A stretch of 64,000 nucleotides of DNA, from positions 98,703,946 to 98,767,945 of the forward strand of contig OY821517.1 in assembly GCA_963682025.1 (NCBI GenBank), written 5' to 3'. Below, piece by piece: positions 34,020 through 44,790 of the stretch; position 1 is the stretch's first letter, and the number at the start of each line of letters is the position of its first letter. The notes under the pieces are model-generated. The model did no database searches and was not told the origin of the DNA. It saw only the letters and a program-made list of their open reading frames with translations. The stretch is from Cordilura impudica (Eukaryota; Arthropoda; Insecta; Diptera; Scathophagidae). The translations under genes and the position numbers were made by a program.

Positions 34020-35040
34020 CTATTTGGTTTCTTTTCTAGTGAAGATTCTCAGGTATATTACTTTATTTCCTATTGGATTAAAAGTCTTATAATAGTGATG
34101 ATGGTTTAACCATTTTTGTGAATTTGACTTAATCAAATAAGAAAAGATGGTGTTTAAGATGTCCTGAGGCTCCCAGTTAGGATATTTACGAAGTGGTCGA
34201 CGTTTTGATTCTTCTGCCGCTGATTCAGCGTTATCGTTTCCGACTATAAATACATGTGAAGGCATCCTCATTATTTTATTTTTATTTTTGTGTTGAGTAC
34301 ATTTGCTTCTAATTTTAGGGAATTTTTAGTGTGGCAACAATAGAAGAGAGGCTGTCAGTAATATATTTATGATCGTTTTGTGAGGCAAATTCTATAGCAA
34401 TAAGGTTGGCTAAGGCTTCTGTTGCAAAATTCGAACAGTAATCACTAATCAAACTGGAATTAATTAGATCGCCAACATTTTTACTGCAGCATTAGATTTA
34501 GATTCATCATTGTAAAATAAGCTCCAACTTTGGGAAATTAAGTGGTCGGAAATATTAGAGAATGTTTGTTTGCAAGATGGAGTAGTGGATTTAGGAAACT
34601 GAACTATTGATAATAGAAAAGAGGAACTGACAATCCTAAATTCTTATTCTGTTGGTCGTTTTATATACATAGGACCAATGTCCAAGTTGATATTACGAGA
34701 AAAACTTTTACATGCAACAATCGTATATTCAAGTTAAGGTATACGCCTACCGATTATAGTCTTATTGACTTCTTGATACAAAATTTTGTTTCGGCAGATA
34801 AAAATTTTGGGTATCAGTTTGTACGTTCGATGTATAGTTGGCTCCTTTATAGATGGCATTCTAGCTTCAGCTAAAATATTTGTGGTAGGGAATGCTGTAT
34901 TAATATGATATGTGATGGCACACACCAACCATAAATGGAGAGCGTATTCGATTTTAGAGAGTAAAATAGATCGTGTAATACATAGCATAGTCGTCATTCG
35001 AATCATAGCGTTTTGGGATATTTTAGAATATTTAATCTTG
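34020..35040 (-). pseudogene. I-type LINE: RT end and RNase H domain remnant
   Basis: From right to left the minus strand reads MIRMTTMLCITRSILLSKIE (35006-34947), a typical RT thumb end, followed by NILAEARMPSIKEPTIHRTY. Then comes an RNase H-like block, SWSLFYNDESKSNAAV (near 34530-34483), where DGSK would be usual, then NFATEALANLIAIEFASQND (near 34425-34370) and SHVFIVGNDNAESAAEE (34262-34212), which corresponds to the conserved end of LINE RNase H domains. Only I, R1/LOA and related clades carry this domain after RT. The first RNase H aspartate block reads NDES, and stops interrupt the linker, so it is inactive. Confidence 0.72.
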
Positions 35041-35470
35041 TATTTAATAGTTTTTTTTTTATAACTCCCTTTATATTAACTCATAGTGTCTGTTTGTCTG
35101 CATGTCTACCAAATTTGGATCGATTTTTAACCCCTTTTCCCGCGTACAATCGAGCTAAATCTTTGCAGGCAGACTCGTGGTGACGAAAAAATTATCTGTT
35201 TATCTATCTTCACATCTATCTGTTTTCAGTCAATCAATTATTTAGTTACATGATGATAAATTAATTTAAAAATAAAGGGAGTATAATAAAAAAATGGTTT
35301 TTATGGGTCGGTTTTTAAGTTTCTTTGTTACTAATAATAAAGTTTTGTTATTTCTTTTCAATTTTATTTTTAAAAATTTTAATTTACAACATATAAACAA
35401 CTTTCATAAGTAAATGAAAGGGAAAAAATAGTGAGTTTTTTTGCGAAAAATATGAGGTAAACGAATATTT
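35041..35470. other. Unassigned stretch
   Basis: AT-rich, with short TCTGT/CATC-like phrases near 35085-35230. Nothing recognised. Confidence 0.4.
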
Positions 35471-36327
35471 TGTTTACGTGAGCGCTAAAGGGGACCCACC
35501 GTATTCAGCTGATGTCGGACTAAAATGGATGTTGACAACCAGAGTGCGCTGTGGTTATTTAAGCCTTTCCTTAAGGCCCATTTACATGATACCACTCAGT
35601 CGTATGATTTTTCGAAATAAAAATCCGATGAAATTCATCGGACTGTCATAAAGTCGTACCGACATTATTTCTGCATACTTAGGCCATTTACACCATAACA
35701 CTCAAGTCTTATGAAAACAACTGTTTAGAATAATAAGCAAATTTATTTTGAAATTTATATTTTATTTTCACTTTCTTTGTTTTTGTTTACCATTTTTTTA
35801 ATATTACCAAAAAAAAAACAACTCTGGTCCGATGAAAATGGCAAGTTTTTAGAAATGTTTCAAAAACCATCGGACTTCGAAAATGAAATCCTACAGACTG
35901 TCAATTTCATAACAAAAGCTTTTTACATCATACGACTTTTTCATAATACTCGAATTTCTGACAGATCGTATTACAAAGTGTGATAGTGTAAACTGGCCTT
36001 TAGTGACATTCGCTTTTAAATTCGTTCTAAATTCTAAATTTCTAACCGCGACATTGTATTCGTTTTTTAATCGTTTTTTGACTCTTCAACCTTAAGGATC
36101 GTGTTTTTGGTGTTAAATTGTAATGAATTTATTTTGTATCTACATGTATCTTGTTTCGCCATATTGGTAAAAATTAAAAGGAGAGTAATCTTGATATGAC
36201 TTTGAATTTTGTAGAAAAACCTTAATTTTTGTGTTTTATTTTACTATTCTTTGGTAGCCATAGCTTGCTTTTTGGTTCCACAGTTCTCGGAAAACCAACC
36301 CCCATTTCTGCTTGTGAAATGTTTATT
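35471..36327 (+). repeat. BEL 5' LTR, interrupted by a MITE
   Basis: Starts TGTTTACGTGAGCGCTAAAG and ends CTTGTGAAATGTTTATT. Its length of 857 equals the 428-bp right LTR plus a 426-bp MITE and a 3-bp target duplication. Confidence 0.88.
35574..35999. mobile_element. PIF/Harbinger-like MITE in the BEL LTR
   Basis: TTA is duplicated at 35571-35573 and 36000-36002. The ends are imperfect inverted repeats: AGGCCCATTTACATGATAC at left and, in reverse complement, AGGCCAGTTTACACTATC at right. A further terminus-like phrase, AGGCCATTTACACCATAACA, lies inside near 35692. TTA duplication and GGCC-type ends fit Harbinger MITEs. The 68-codon frame at 35777 is not considered a gene. The intact right LTR shows the empty site (CCTTAGTGACATT). 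Confidence 0.82.
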
Positions 36328-37720
36328 GGTCCAATCGAACCGGATTTTGTTGGTGGAACGAAGCTACTGGGAATAAAACATAATGAAATTTAAGGCAAAG
36401 TTCTTTAAATTTATTATTCTCGTATTACTTCAAATAATTGCCAAATAAAGTTTTAAATAAAATGCTTTAAAACATTGGTTATTGAGAAGTAAAAATGAAC
36501 AAGATAATACTACTTGGACAAGAACTGTATCATCGTACTTGTTTAAAACTAAGCCACTCTGTTTTTATATGAATTTACCAACACTCCTTTTTACGTTTAT
36601 CTTTTACCATCTGTCATTTGCATATAGTCCACATTGTTTTTTTAAATAGTGCATTACTGCTGTGTGTTTTAAATTTAATTTTAATATTGTGTTTTGTTTG
36701 GTGTTAAAATAAAAAAAAGCAAATGTTTAAGAGAACGTAACGTTCTTGTACTGCCAATATTACATATACGTACAAGAAGTGTATGTGTTTTCAATAACAA
36801 ACACCGCATAAAAGGAAAACAAAAAATAACCTGTGTGTCTCTTTAAACAGCAGTGGGCAGAGAAATAGGTACGTTGCACTGTATATTTGTCGAACAAATG
36901 TGTTTTTTATTTTTTCATTTTATTTTTTGGGAGAACTCATGTAAGAGGACGACTCCTTTTGAAATAATTAAAATTTTGTGAATAAATAGTGCAGAGCTGT
37001 AAAGCTATAATTTCTGTAAAAATCATACCATATCTACCTATCAAGTTGTGAGTATAGAAACTCGAAAATTATACTTATCTGGTACTGAAAAAATGCTGAA
37101 ACTAAATTCCACACTTAAGCTTGAAAACTGTGCTTAAGATTTGCAGTGCTGTGAAAGAGTGATTTCATGGTCGGAAATCCTCTACTGAATTTTAAGAGTT
37201 TACAGCGTACACATTTTCTAAAATATTTACTTTAAATCATTTTAGACTAGAATTTGAGTAAACTCAACGACAGAGTTGAGAAAGAATTAATTCGTTTCAA
37301 TAATTTAAGTTGGAATCGAATTTATCCCAGATTGAAGAGGTACGTTCGTTGTAATTCAGATCGAAAAGATATATTTTTCTTTAATTATTTCACTAGCGAA
37401 CTTGATATTTTTGTGTGGTAATAAAAGCATTTCTGCATTATTTTTTATTATACGATTGTCATAATCAACCGACCAATTGGAGTGAGTAAAAATTGCTAAT
37501 TTTGATTATTACAATTTAGTCCTGACTTTTGATTAATCAGAGGATTTTTGACAAATTGTGGACAAAATTTCGACATTTTTCAAAAAATTAGTTGCCCTTT
37601 GGTTTCTGATGAAGATCAAAGTTTAGAAACATTGGATTGTTTTTTTTATCTATTGAAGTTGTTGAATTGATATTAAATCGTAATATCATATTGTGAATAA
37701 ATTTTTGAATCTTAAAGTAA

Positions 37721-38248
37721 AAAAATTCTTGCTTTGATAGAATTTTTACTTTTGATATTCATTATTTCATTTGATACAACAACAAACTGAGGAAAATTTA
37801 GTTTTGTTTTTTTGATATTCAATCGGAATATCAAGTTTTGATTAGTGCTGAGGATGGATTTTTAAATCTCTTAAGTATCTATATTCTTGTTTTGGTAGAA
37901 TATTTTACTAATTTTTAAATCTCGGGAGTATTTATATTCTTGTTTTGATGGAATATTGTACTTTTTTTTGTTTTTTTGTTGATAAAAAATTATCAAAAAC
38001 CTCAGATTTGGTCTCTGGTATTAATTCGTAATGCCTGATTCTGAGTAGTGCGGAACACTAATTTCTAAATCTTTCATCGGTAAAATTCTTGTTTCGATAG
38101 AATTTTCACTTTATTTTGGATTTGGTTTGACAAGCTAAATTTTTGCCACAGATTGATTCATTTGGTTTTGTGGTATTTAATCGCAACAAAAGTATTTACT
38201 AGTACCACAAATCAATTTTTAAACAAAGTTCTTGTTTCGAAAGAACTT
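37721..38248 (+). repeat. Degenerate tandem repeat with five related hairpins
   Basis: Five hairpins share a 9-nt loop of the form TGYTTYGRW: 37721-37747 (stem AAAAATTCT/AGAATTTTT), 37881-37903 (ATATTCT/AGAATAT), 37934-37956 (ATATTCT/GGAATAT), 38082-38106 (AAAATTCT/AGAATTTT) and 38226-38248 (AAGTTCT/AGAACTT). They sit in diverged ~150-bp units (one spacing is only 53) that share phrases such as TTAATCGTAAT and TTTTTAAATCTT. They lie inside the BEL element just upstream of the integrase remnant and would be present in its genomic RNA. Confidence 0.75.
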
Positions 38249-38309
38249 ATCCATTATGTTGTTTGGATTTTGACAGGGCACCTATATGACAAAAAACCAT
38301 ACATGTTTG

Positions 38310-38550
38310 TCCTGTTACACAAAGGTTGATTGGCACAGAAAAGAAACTGAAAATTTATGAGAAAAATATCGAGTTTGGAGATATGGTTGTCATTCGTGAA
38401 GATAACCTGCCGACGAATAGATGGCTACTAGGCCGAGTTATCAAATTGCTCAAAGGTAAAAATGGTCACGTTAGAGTTGTGGTGTTGGGAACAGAGCGTG
38501 GCTTAGTTATAAGACCAGTCGTGAAGCTTGTAGCTCTTCCGACGTATTAG
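38310..38550 (+). pseudogene. BEL/Pao integrase C-terminal remnant
   Basis: An open frame to the stop at 38548-38550 reads KNIEFGDMVVIREDNLPTNR, WLLGRVIKLLKGKNGHVRVV and then GLVIRPVVKLVALP. This is the C-terminal DNA-binding module that follows integrase in BEL/Pao polyproteins (GDLV.I.ED..P...W..GRV wording). Integrase normally joins the cDNA to the host chromosome; its catalytic core, RNase H, RT, protease and gag are all missing. The remaining frame is undamaged for about 75 codons. Confidence 0.82.
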
Positions 38551-38849
38551 GGTCTACTATATTTACTAATTATTTGTTTATAGTATCATGGTCTCCGCTA
38601 GAAAATATGCTGAAGGTCATCGCACTAGCGGTAAAATTGTTTGCATAATATGTCTGAGTGGCCACCCCTTTCGCTTTCGCTAAAAGTTCCTGCACGTTGA
38701 TTACCAACAACGGATGCAACTGGTATTAATTTATACATATTGTGCGGGATTTATCAGCCATGACCATACCTGGCGTACTTGTGAGAGTACTGGGGAGTGC
38801 AAACGCTACGTGTGTATACATCACACGCTGCTCCATAAACCGGATTCGA

Positions 38850-39015
38850 GACCTCGTTCGCCCGCCCAAAAAGAGGACACCAATTTCAAATGTTTGCAAT
38901 GGGGACCTAGTTCGTCTACCCGCCCGAAGAAAAGAGGACCTCGTTCGTCCCAAATCTCAGCCAGGGGACTTCGTTCGTCCAATGGTCAGGAAAATGAGGG
39001 ACCTCGTACGTCCCA
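38850..39015 (+). repeat. Five copies of a GACCTCGTTCGTCC motif
   Basis: Near-repeats stand at about 38849, 38906, 38938, 38969 and 39000, spaced about 30 to 57 bp, between the integrase stop and the purine tract. The core GGAC-CTCGTTC-GTCC has short inverted arms. One frame reads DLVRP at each copy, but that frame lacks other support as a gene. Confidence 0.7.
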
Positions 39016-39407
39016 AGCTTTTGTTCCAATTCGTTCTAGGAACAATCAAAATCTCGCAATACAGTTGACTTATCATCAATGGATTTTGGCTGCAAATTTT
39101 ACCATGATACATAAACTGGTTAATTTTTTTTTCTACTTTTTAAGTTTTTATTATTTTGAGTTGTTGGATTGAATCTTAAATCACTTTTAGCTAACTTGGT
39201 GGTGTTTGGGAGCTCATGCCTTTAATTATGGACAAATAGTTTCTCTTCTCTATTGTATTTAAATTTTTAATCGTTTTTCAAAATAAATTGGTGTTCAAAA
39301 TTTTTAATTGCAGGGGTATTTCCCTTCTTTTTTGTTTTTTATTTGATTGTTTTCCTAGATGGAGCGGTATTTAAAATTCTTGTTGCAGTACTGCAAGGCG
39401 GCCGGGA

Positions 39408-39835
39408 TGTTTACGTGAGCGTTAAAGGGGACCCACCGTATTCAGCTGATGTCGGACTAAAATGGATGTTGACAACCAGAGTGCGCTGTGGTTATTTAAG
39501 TCTTTCCTTAGTGACATTCCCGTTTAAATTCGTTCTAAATTCAAAATTTCTAACCGCGACATTGTATTCGTTTTTTAATCATTTTTTGATTCTTCAACCT
39601 TAAGGATCATGTTTTTGGTGTTAAATTGTAATGAATTTATTTTGTATCTACATGTATCTTGTATCGCCATATTGGAAAAAATTAAAAGGAGAGTAATCTT
39701 GATATGACTTTGAATTTTGTAGAAAAACCTTAATTTTTGTGTTTTATTTTACTATTCTTTGGCAGCCATAGCTTGCTTGTTGGTTCCACAGTTCTCGGAA
39801 AACCAACCCCCATTTCCGCTTGTGAAATGTTTATT
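39408..39835 (+). repeat. BEL 3' LTR
   Basis: Direct copy of the left LTR, 428 bp, without the MITE. It starts TGTTTACGTGAGCGTTAAAG just after the purine tract. Confidence 0.88.
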
Positions 39836-41095
39836 TTATGGAGCCACTATATATTTTTTGACATTTTGGGCCCTGATACCAAAGAAACATTTGTCAGTTC
39901 TTCGTCTATTTTTTCTCTTAGAATAGCAAAGTTTTCATTATTTCATTGTTGTGCTTTTCTTTAGCTGCTTCTCTGTATACTTTTAATAACTTTAAGTTTC
40001 AAATCAGTTTAATCAAAAAAGTTTCTCCTTTTATAATATGATATTTGTTTTTTCATTTATTATTATTTGTTTTTTTTTTTTTTTTTTTTTGAGTTGTCTG
40101 CAAACTACTTAATTATATTTTTTAAACTTTTAATTTTAATAATATCAAATAGTGCCAGCAGCTAGGTCAAATATTAAAGATTTTTGTAACTGATAAATTT
40201 GATTGACGTTTTTGGAAAAAAAGAGAAATGAGTGAAAATATAATAATACTGAAGATCTACGAAGATATAAGCTTACCTGTGTCATTTCCAATATTCCGTC
40301 AAATCCCAAAAGTCAATATTAATAGGTTAGCTTAGCATTTTAATGGCATACAAGGAATACCCTACCACGATGAGAGTTGTTTAAAAGTTTATATAACAAT
40401 TTTTGAATTTAAATGGTTATTTATGAACCAAATATGATGATATTAATATAAACTTGTTAAAAAAAAGTTTCCGTACACCTAAAATTCAAACTGTCTTACT
40501 ATGAAAAAAATTAGAAACCTCTAACTAAGCTGAATTATTTTTTTTCATAATAAATTGTTAAGCTACTTATTAGTTATTTTACATTCATTTAAGGTTTAAT
40601 ACCTTTAACAAGTTTTATGCATTTTAAAAAAGTAAAAAAAAAAAGAAAAATTTATAAATACTCGTACAAAAAGCTAAATTTTTATTGCTTAAAAGGGGGT
40701 TAAGGTTTTCAATGTTAAAAAAAAGTCGTAATTCTTTTTGAAGATGCGCATTATGTTGGATTACTTATTTCATATATACGTCATAGCATACCATTTGAAG
40801 AATTTTGGAAATAATTTTCAACTAAAAATTTTAATAAATAAGTCCGTGACAGCGAATCTCCGGAGGCATTGTTGTTTTGCGATGAACATCACAACTCCTT
40901 ACCGGATCATGTGAAATAAAAAAATCGAAATACGCTTAAAAGGCAACATGTTTCCTGAGCCAGTGACGAAGAGGTTTTTCAATTTCTTTTTTTTTTTTTT
41001 TTTGCTGTATTTCAAGTGAAAAATATGATTTTTGCTCTAAAATTTCAGGAATTTGTTATTAAAAAATGGGAAGAAAATGGAAAATAAAAAAACTC
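39836..41095. other. Unassigned AT-rich stretch
   Basis: A T-run of about 22 bases lies near 40070-40091 and another near 40988. No coding seen. It is the left flank of the gypsy element. Confidence 0.4.
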
Positions 41096-44000
41096 GTGGT
41101 TGTTATGTATATCATCACTATATACATTTACCATCTCAATCCATTTACAATTTTCACTGTTAATATTTCTATATAATACTTTTTGACCTACTGAAAACCT
41201 TATTGTACTTTTAATTTCATCTACAGGAAAGTTTATACTATTGTTTACATTACTATAATTTTTACTTATTGGGTTTAGCAAATCAAGTGGTGTTCTTGGC
41301 GTAAACGAGAAAACTCTTTCCGCTGGAGCAGCATTTGTGGACGGGCAGGATGTATTCCTATATTTAAAAAGTAATTTATTAATTTTGTCTTGAAAACTTA
41401 TATTACACAGGTTTTTATCCAAAATAAATTTTTTTAGTGATTTTTTTACAGTCTGAACCGCACGCTCGGCTATGCCGTTTGATTCAGGATGGTATGGAGG
41501 GCTTTTAAGTACTGTAATTCCTTTTTGTTGACAAAATTCATTAAATTTGTAAGACGAAAACTGTGGACCATTATCTGTGCAAATACTTTTAGGCAAACCA
41601 AATGTTGTTATTATCTTTTCCAAGAATTTTAAAACGTTTTCCGTGGTTGTGGAACGCATAATCTCGAGTTCTATCCACTTTGAATAGGTATCCACTAACA
41701 ATAAAACATTGAAGTGGCCAAAATAAAAAAAGTCTAAGTGTATTCTTTCGAAGAAATGTTTTGTTTTATACCAAGGAATGTATGTTGATGATTTATTGTT
41801 TGATGACTGATAACAAATCTCGCATGACTGAACAAAGTTTTCCACATCTCTATCAATGTTTTTCCACCAAACATATGTCCGGGCTAACTGCTTCATTCGA
41901 ACTATACCGATGTGCCCGTCATGAAGACTTTTTAATACATTATAAATCATTTCTCTTGGTATTAAAAGCCAAAATCCGTAAAATATACACCCGTCTTCGT
42001 GTGAAAGCGCTTCTTTTACATTGTAGTAAAATTTCATTTCTGCGCTTAATTTGTAATTATTTGGTGGCCACCCATTTATTATGAAACTCTTTAACTCTCT
42101 AAGTGTTGTGCTCTTATTTATAAACTTTTTTACCTCCATTATATTTACATCGGACACCGTTATAAATGAGTTTATCATTATTTGTTCTTCTTCCCAATTT
42201 TCGTCAACACCAATAATGGGTAATCTTGATAATCCATCTGCATTGTTATTTAATATTCCTTTTCTATATTTTATTTCGCATTCATAGCCAGAGATTATTA
42301 ATTGCCATCTGTGGACTCGAGCACATGCTACAGCCGAAGAGCTCTTATTTGGGTCAAAGAGACTTTTTAATGGTTTGTGATCTGTGTATATAATAAACTT
42401 GTGACCATATATATATTTGTTGAATTTCTTAAGAGCAAAAATTATGGCTAAGCCTTCTTTGTGAATTTGGGCATAATTTTGTTCTGCCTTACTTAATACA
42501 CTTGAAACAAAATATACTGGCTTTTCAACACCATTATCCATTATTGATAATACAGCTCCTATGCCATAGGGACTGGCATCACAAGCAACAAATATTTCTT
42601 TCGACGGATCAAAATGATGTAAAATAGTTTTTTCAGTCAATAATTGTTTACTTTCTATGAAAGCTTTGTTACAGTCTTCAGTCCAAACAAACGTTTGATT
42701 TTTTCTTAATAACTCATAAAGAGGGTACATTTGTGTAGAAATATTTGGGATGAATTTACCATAATGGTTTATAAGACCTAAAAAGGCTTGCAGTTCTTTT
42801 AAATTTTTTGGTTGCGGAGCATTTAAAACAGCTTTGATTTTGTCAGGATTAGGTTTAATACCTGTTGATGTTATTATGTTACCCAAAAACTCTATGGTGT
42901 GCACAAAAAATTTACATTTTTTTAAGTTGACTCTAACTTTATTTTCATTAAATTTTTCCATTACCTGGTGAAGCCGTTGACTGCATTCTGTTTTATCTTT
43001 TCCATATATCAAGATGTCATCTAAGTAGCACACTACCCCTTTTAAACCCACAAGCATCTTATCCATAATATTCTGAAATATGGATGGCGCTGACGACAAC
43101 CCAAATGGTAGGCATAGAAAACGAAACAAACCTTTGTGAGTATTAATCGTTAAAAACTCTTTTGAGCTATCATTAACCGCCACCTGTTGATAAGCTCCCG
43201 CCATATCAAGAGCGCAGAATACACTAGCACCTGCCAAATCGGCTAAGCAATCAGATATTTGTGGAAGGGGATAATGCTCCCTTTCAATACATTTATTCAA
43301 TGTTGATTTAAAATCGACACAAACTCTAACCGAATCTTTTTTTGGAACCACAACAATTGGACTAGCCCAACGACTATGTTGTACTACTTCAATAATATTT
43401 TCGTCACACATTCTTCCCAATTCCTCTTCAACAGCATCCCTCAACTTGTATGGTATAGTGTAAGCACGTTTAAAAATAGGAACTGAACCTTCTCTTAGAC
43501 ATACATCAGCTTTATAGTTTAATATTGGTTCCTGCAATGTTGCAGAAAAAACTCGAGGAAATTTTTTTTGTAAACCCGTTTGATCCGCCTCAACATCTTT
43601 TATAATGTTTATTGTTTTATTGGTTCTGAAAAACTCTCTCCACCCTGAATACAATTTATCTAACCAGTCACGGCCAAGCAGTCCATATTGCGTCTTACCG
43701 CCTTTAACTATCACCAGACTTAATTCATTGTCACCCACCTTCACTTCAGCTTGCCCAACAACAGATATTACGTTTCCACCAAAAGATCGCAAATCAGTAT
43801 AAAACGGCTTCAATGGGACGTTTTTAAAATACTTATGAAATACGCTATCCTCCACTACAGTCACTGCCGCACCAGTGTCCACTTCAAATTTTATTTCTAT
43901 ATTATTAATTGGTATATCAACGATACACGATAAACTGGTATTTATAATAGAATTAATAGTTACCCTATTTTGATCATTATTTCTGCGTTTTTTCCAACAC

Positions 44001-44734
44001 ATAGACGCTACATGCCCTTTTCTTGAACAATAATAACAAATAAAATTTGTTGCTCTACAGTCATTTTCTGCATGCGTTCTTCCACATTTGTTACAATCTA
44101 CGGTAGTTTTATTCTTTGTTATGGCTCTCTGATCTATACTGTTACTGTAATTGTGTTTTTTGGATTCTCTCGTGGTTATCCTATTTTCTACCATCGATTC
44201 ACGCTGCATTGACAAAACATGTTTTTGAGTTAGTGATTCTGTTGTTACTAAATTTTTTGCCTTTTCCCACGATAGAGATGGTTCACTCAATAATTTTGCT
44301 CGTAACGATGAACTGTACACCCCACATACAAGACGATCTCTCAATGCGTCATCCAAAAAAGATTTGAAGTTGCACGTGGCCGCCAACGATTTAATCTCTA
44401 CGATGTAGTCTGCTATCGGTTCACCTTCCTTTTGATTTCTGGAGTAGAATTTATAAAGTTCCGCAATTTCGTTTGCTTTCGGCTCGAAGTGATCATTTAA
44501 AATTTTCAAAAGTTGGGATAAACTTTTATCTTTTGGTTGATACGGTACAGTGAGTGATGACAAAATTTCATATGTTTCAGCCCCAATCAATGTAATTAAT
44601 AAAGGGACTCTATTGGCCTCTTGGACATCATTCACTATAAAAAACTGTTCAACTCGTGCCACCCATGAACTAAAATTTTCTCCTGGTAGAAAAGGTTCAA
44701 TATTTCCAATTAAACCCATTGCATCTGAAATCAA
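41045..44734 (-). CDS. Gag-pol polyprotein of a Ty3/gypsy element, open throughout
   Basis: A single 1229-codon frame carries a capsid-like Gag and two zinc knuckles, of which the second is CYYCSRKGHVASMC (from about residue 233). It also has a protease with DTGA at residue 286, RT with the catalytic YLDD near residues 570-573, and RNase H (FVACDASPYGIG and YTDHKPL). Integrase has an HHCC-like zinc region and catalytic D1001, D1054 and E1090, the exact DD35E spacing. These enzymes copy the element RNA to DNA and insert it. The ATG at 44732-44734 lies about 40 bp inside the primer site. There is no stop, frameshift or visible lesion in the catalytic domains. But residues from about 1200 on are foreign: about 12 from the inverted LTR piece and the last ~18 from flanking host DNA, so the normal integrase C-terminus is missing. 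No env frame follows. Confidence 0.9.
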   Translation of the reverse strand: MISDAMGLIGNIEPFLPGENFSSWVARVEQFFIVNDVQEANRVPLLITLIGAETYEILSSLTVPYQPKDKSLSQLLKILNDHFEPKANEIAELYKFYSRNQKEGEPIADYIVEIKSLAATCNFKSFLDDALRDRLVCGVYSSSLRAKLLSEPSLSWEKAKNLVTTESLTQKHVLSMQRESMVENRITTRESKKHNYSNSIDQRAITKNKTTVDCNKCGRTHAENDCRATNFICYYCSRKGHVASMCWKKRRNNDQNRVTINSIINTSLSCIVDIPINNIEIKFEVDTGAAVTVVEDSVFHKYFKNVPLKPFYTDLRSFGGNVISVVGQAEVKVGDNELSLVIVKGGKTQYGLLGRDWLDKLYSGWREFFRTNKTINIIKDVEADQTGLQKKFPRVFSATLQEPILNYKADVCLREGSVPIFKRAYTIPYKLRDAVEEELGRMCDENIIEVVQHSRWASPIVVVPKKDSVRVCVDFKSTLNKCIEREHYPLPQISDCLADLAGASVFCALDMAGAYQQVAVNDSSKEFLTINTHKGLFRFLCLPFGLSSAPSIFQNIMDKMLVGLKGVVCYLDDILIYGKDKTECSQRLHQVMEKFNENKVRVNLKKCKFFVHTIEFLGNIITSTGIKPNPDKIKAVLNAPQPKNLKELQAFLGLINHYGKFIPNISTQMYPLYELLRKNQTFVWTEDCNKAFIESKQLLTEKTILHHFDPSKEIFVACDASPYGIGAVLSIMDNGVEKPVYFVSSVLSKAEQNYAQIHKEGLAIIFALKKFNKYIYGHKFIIYTDHKPLKSLFDPNKSSSAVACARVHRWQLIISGYECEIKYRKGILNNNADGLSRLPIIGVDENWEEEQIMINSFITVSDVNIMEVKKFINKSTTLRELKSFIINGWPPNNYKLSAEMKFYYNVKEALSHEDGCIFYGFWLLIPREMIYNVLKSLHDGHIGIVRMKQLARTYVWWKNIDRDVENFVQSCEICYQSSNNKSSTYIPWYKTKHFFERIHLDFFYFGHFNVLLLVDTYSKWIELEIMRSTTTENVLKFLEKIITTFGLPKSICTDNGPQFSSYKFNEFCQQKGITVLKSPPYHPESNGIAERAVQTVKKSLKKFILDKNLCNISFQDKINKLLFKYRNTSCPSTNAAPAERVFSFTPRTPLDLLNPISKNYSNVNNSINFPVDEIKSTIRFSVGQKVLYRNINSENCKWIEMVNVYSDDIHNNHEFFYFPFSSHFLITNS
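41101..41137 (+). repeat. Inverted 37-bp LTR-start fragment at the 3' side
   Basis: Identical to the first 37 bases of the LTR but in the opposite orientation to the real LTR at 44791-44964. Similarity stops sharply at 41138, where pol sequence begins. Confidence 0.92.
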
Positions 44735-44772
44735 ATATATTTCAATTCAACACGTTTTTATTATTATATTTG

Positions 44773-44790
44773 CTTTATCCTCGTCGCCAA
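44773..44790 (-). other. Primer-binding site of the gypsy element
   Basis: The minus strand reads TTGGCGACGAGGATAAAG immediately after the LTR end TTTAACA. TGGCGACGAGGAT is the primer-site wording I know from many animal gypsy elements. The tRNA is not named here. Confidence 0.72.

Larger units (their letters stand above)
35471..39835 (+). mobile_element. BEL/Pao LTR retrotransposon, internally deleted
   Basis: Two direct LTRs (428 bp each once the MITE is removed from the left one) enclose a 3.1-kb interior. The base after the left LTR begins TGGTCCAATCGAACCGG, a BEL-type primer-binding region. AAGGCGGCCGGGA, a purine-rich tract, stands just before the right LTR. The only pol coding left is the end of integrase. 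By eye the LTRs differ at about 13 of 428 positions, so the insertion is neither very recent nor ancient. No target duplication could be settled. Confidence 0.85.

Noticed and set aside
35777..35983. 68-codon frame inside the MITE of the BEL LTR
   Set aside because: No recognisable domain, inside a non-autonomous element; treated as chance.
38714..39172. 152-codon and overlapping 108-codon frames after the BEL integrase remnant
   Set aside because: They are two readings of the same GC-rich motif repeat. Neither has family wording of gag, pol or env.
41761..44367. Plus-strand frames of 60-107 codons
   Set aside because: Antisense shadows of the gypsy polyprotein.
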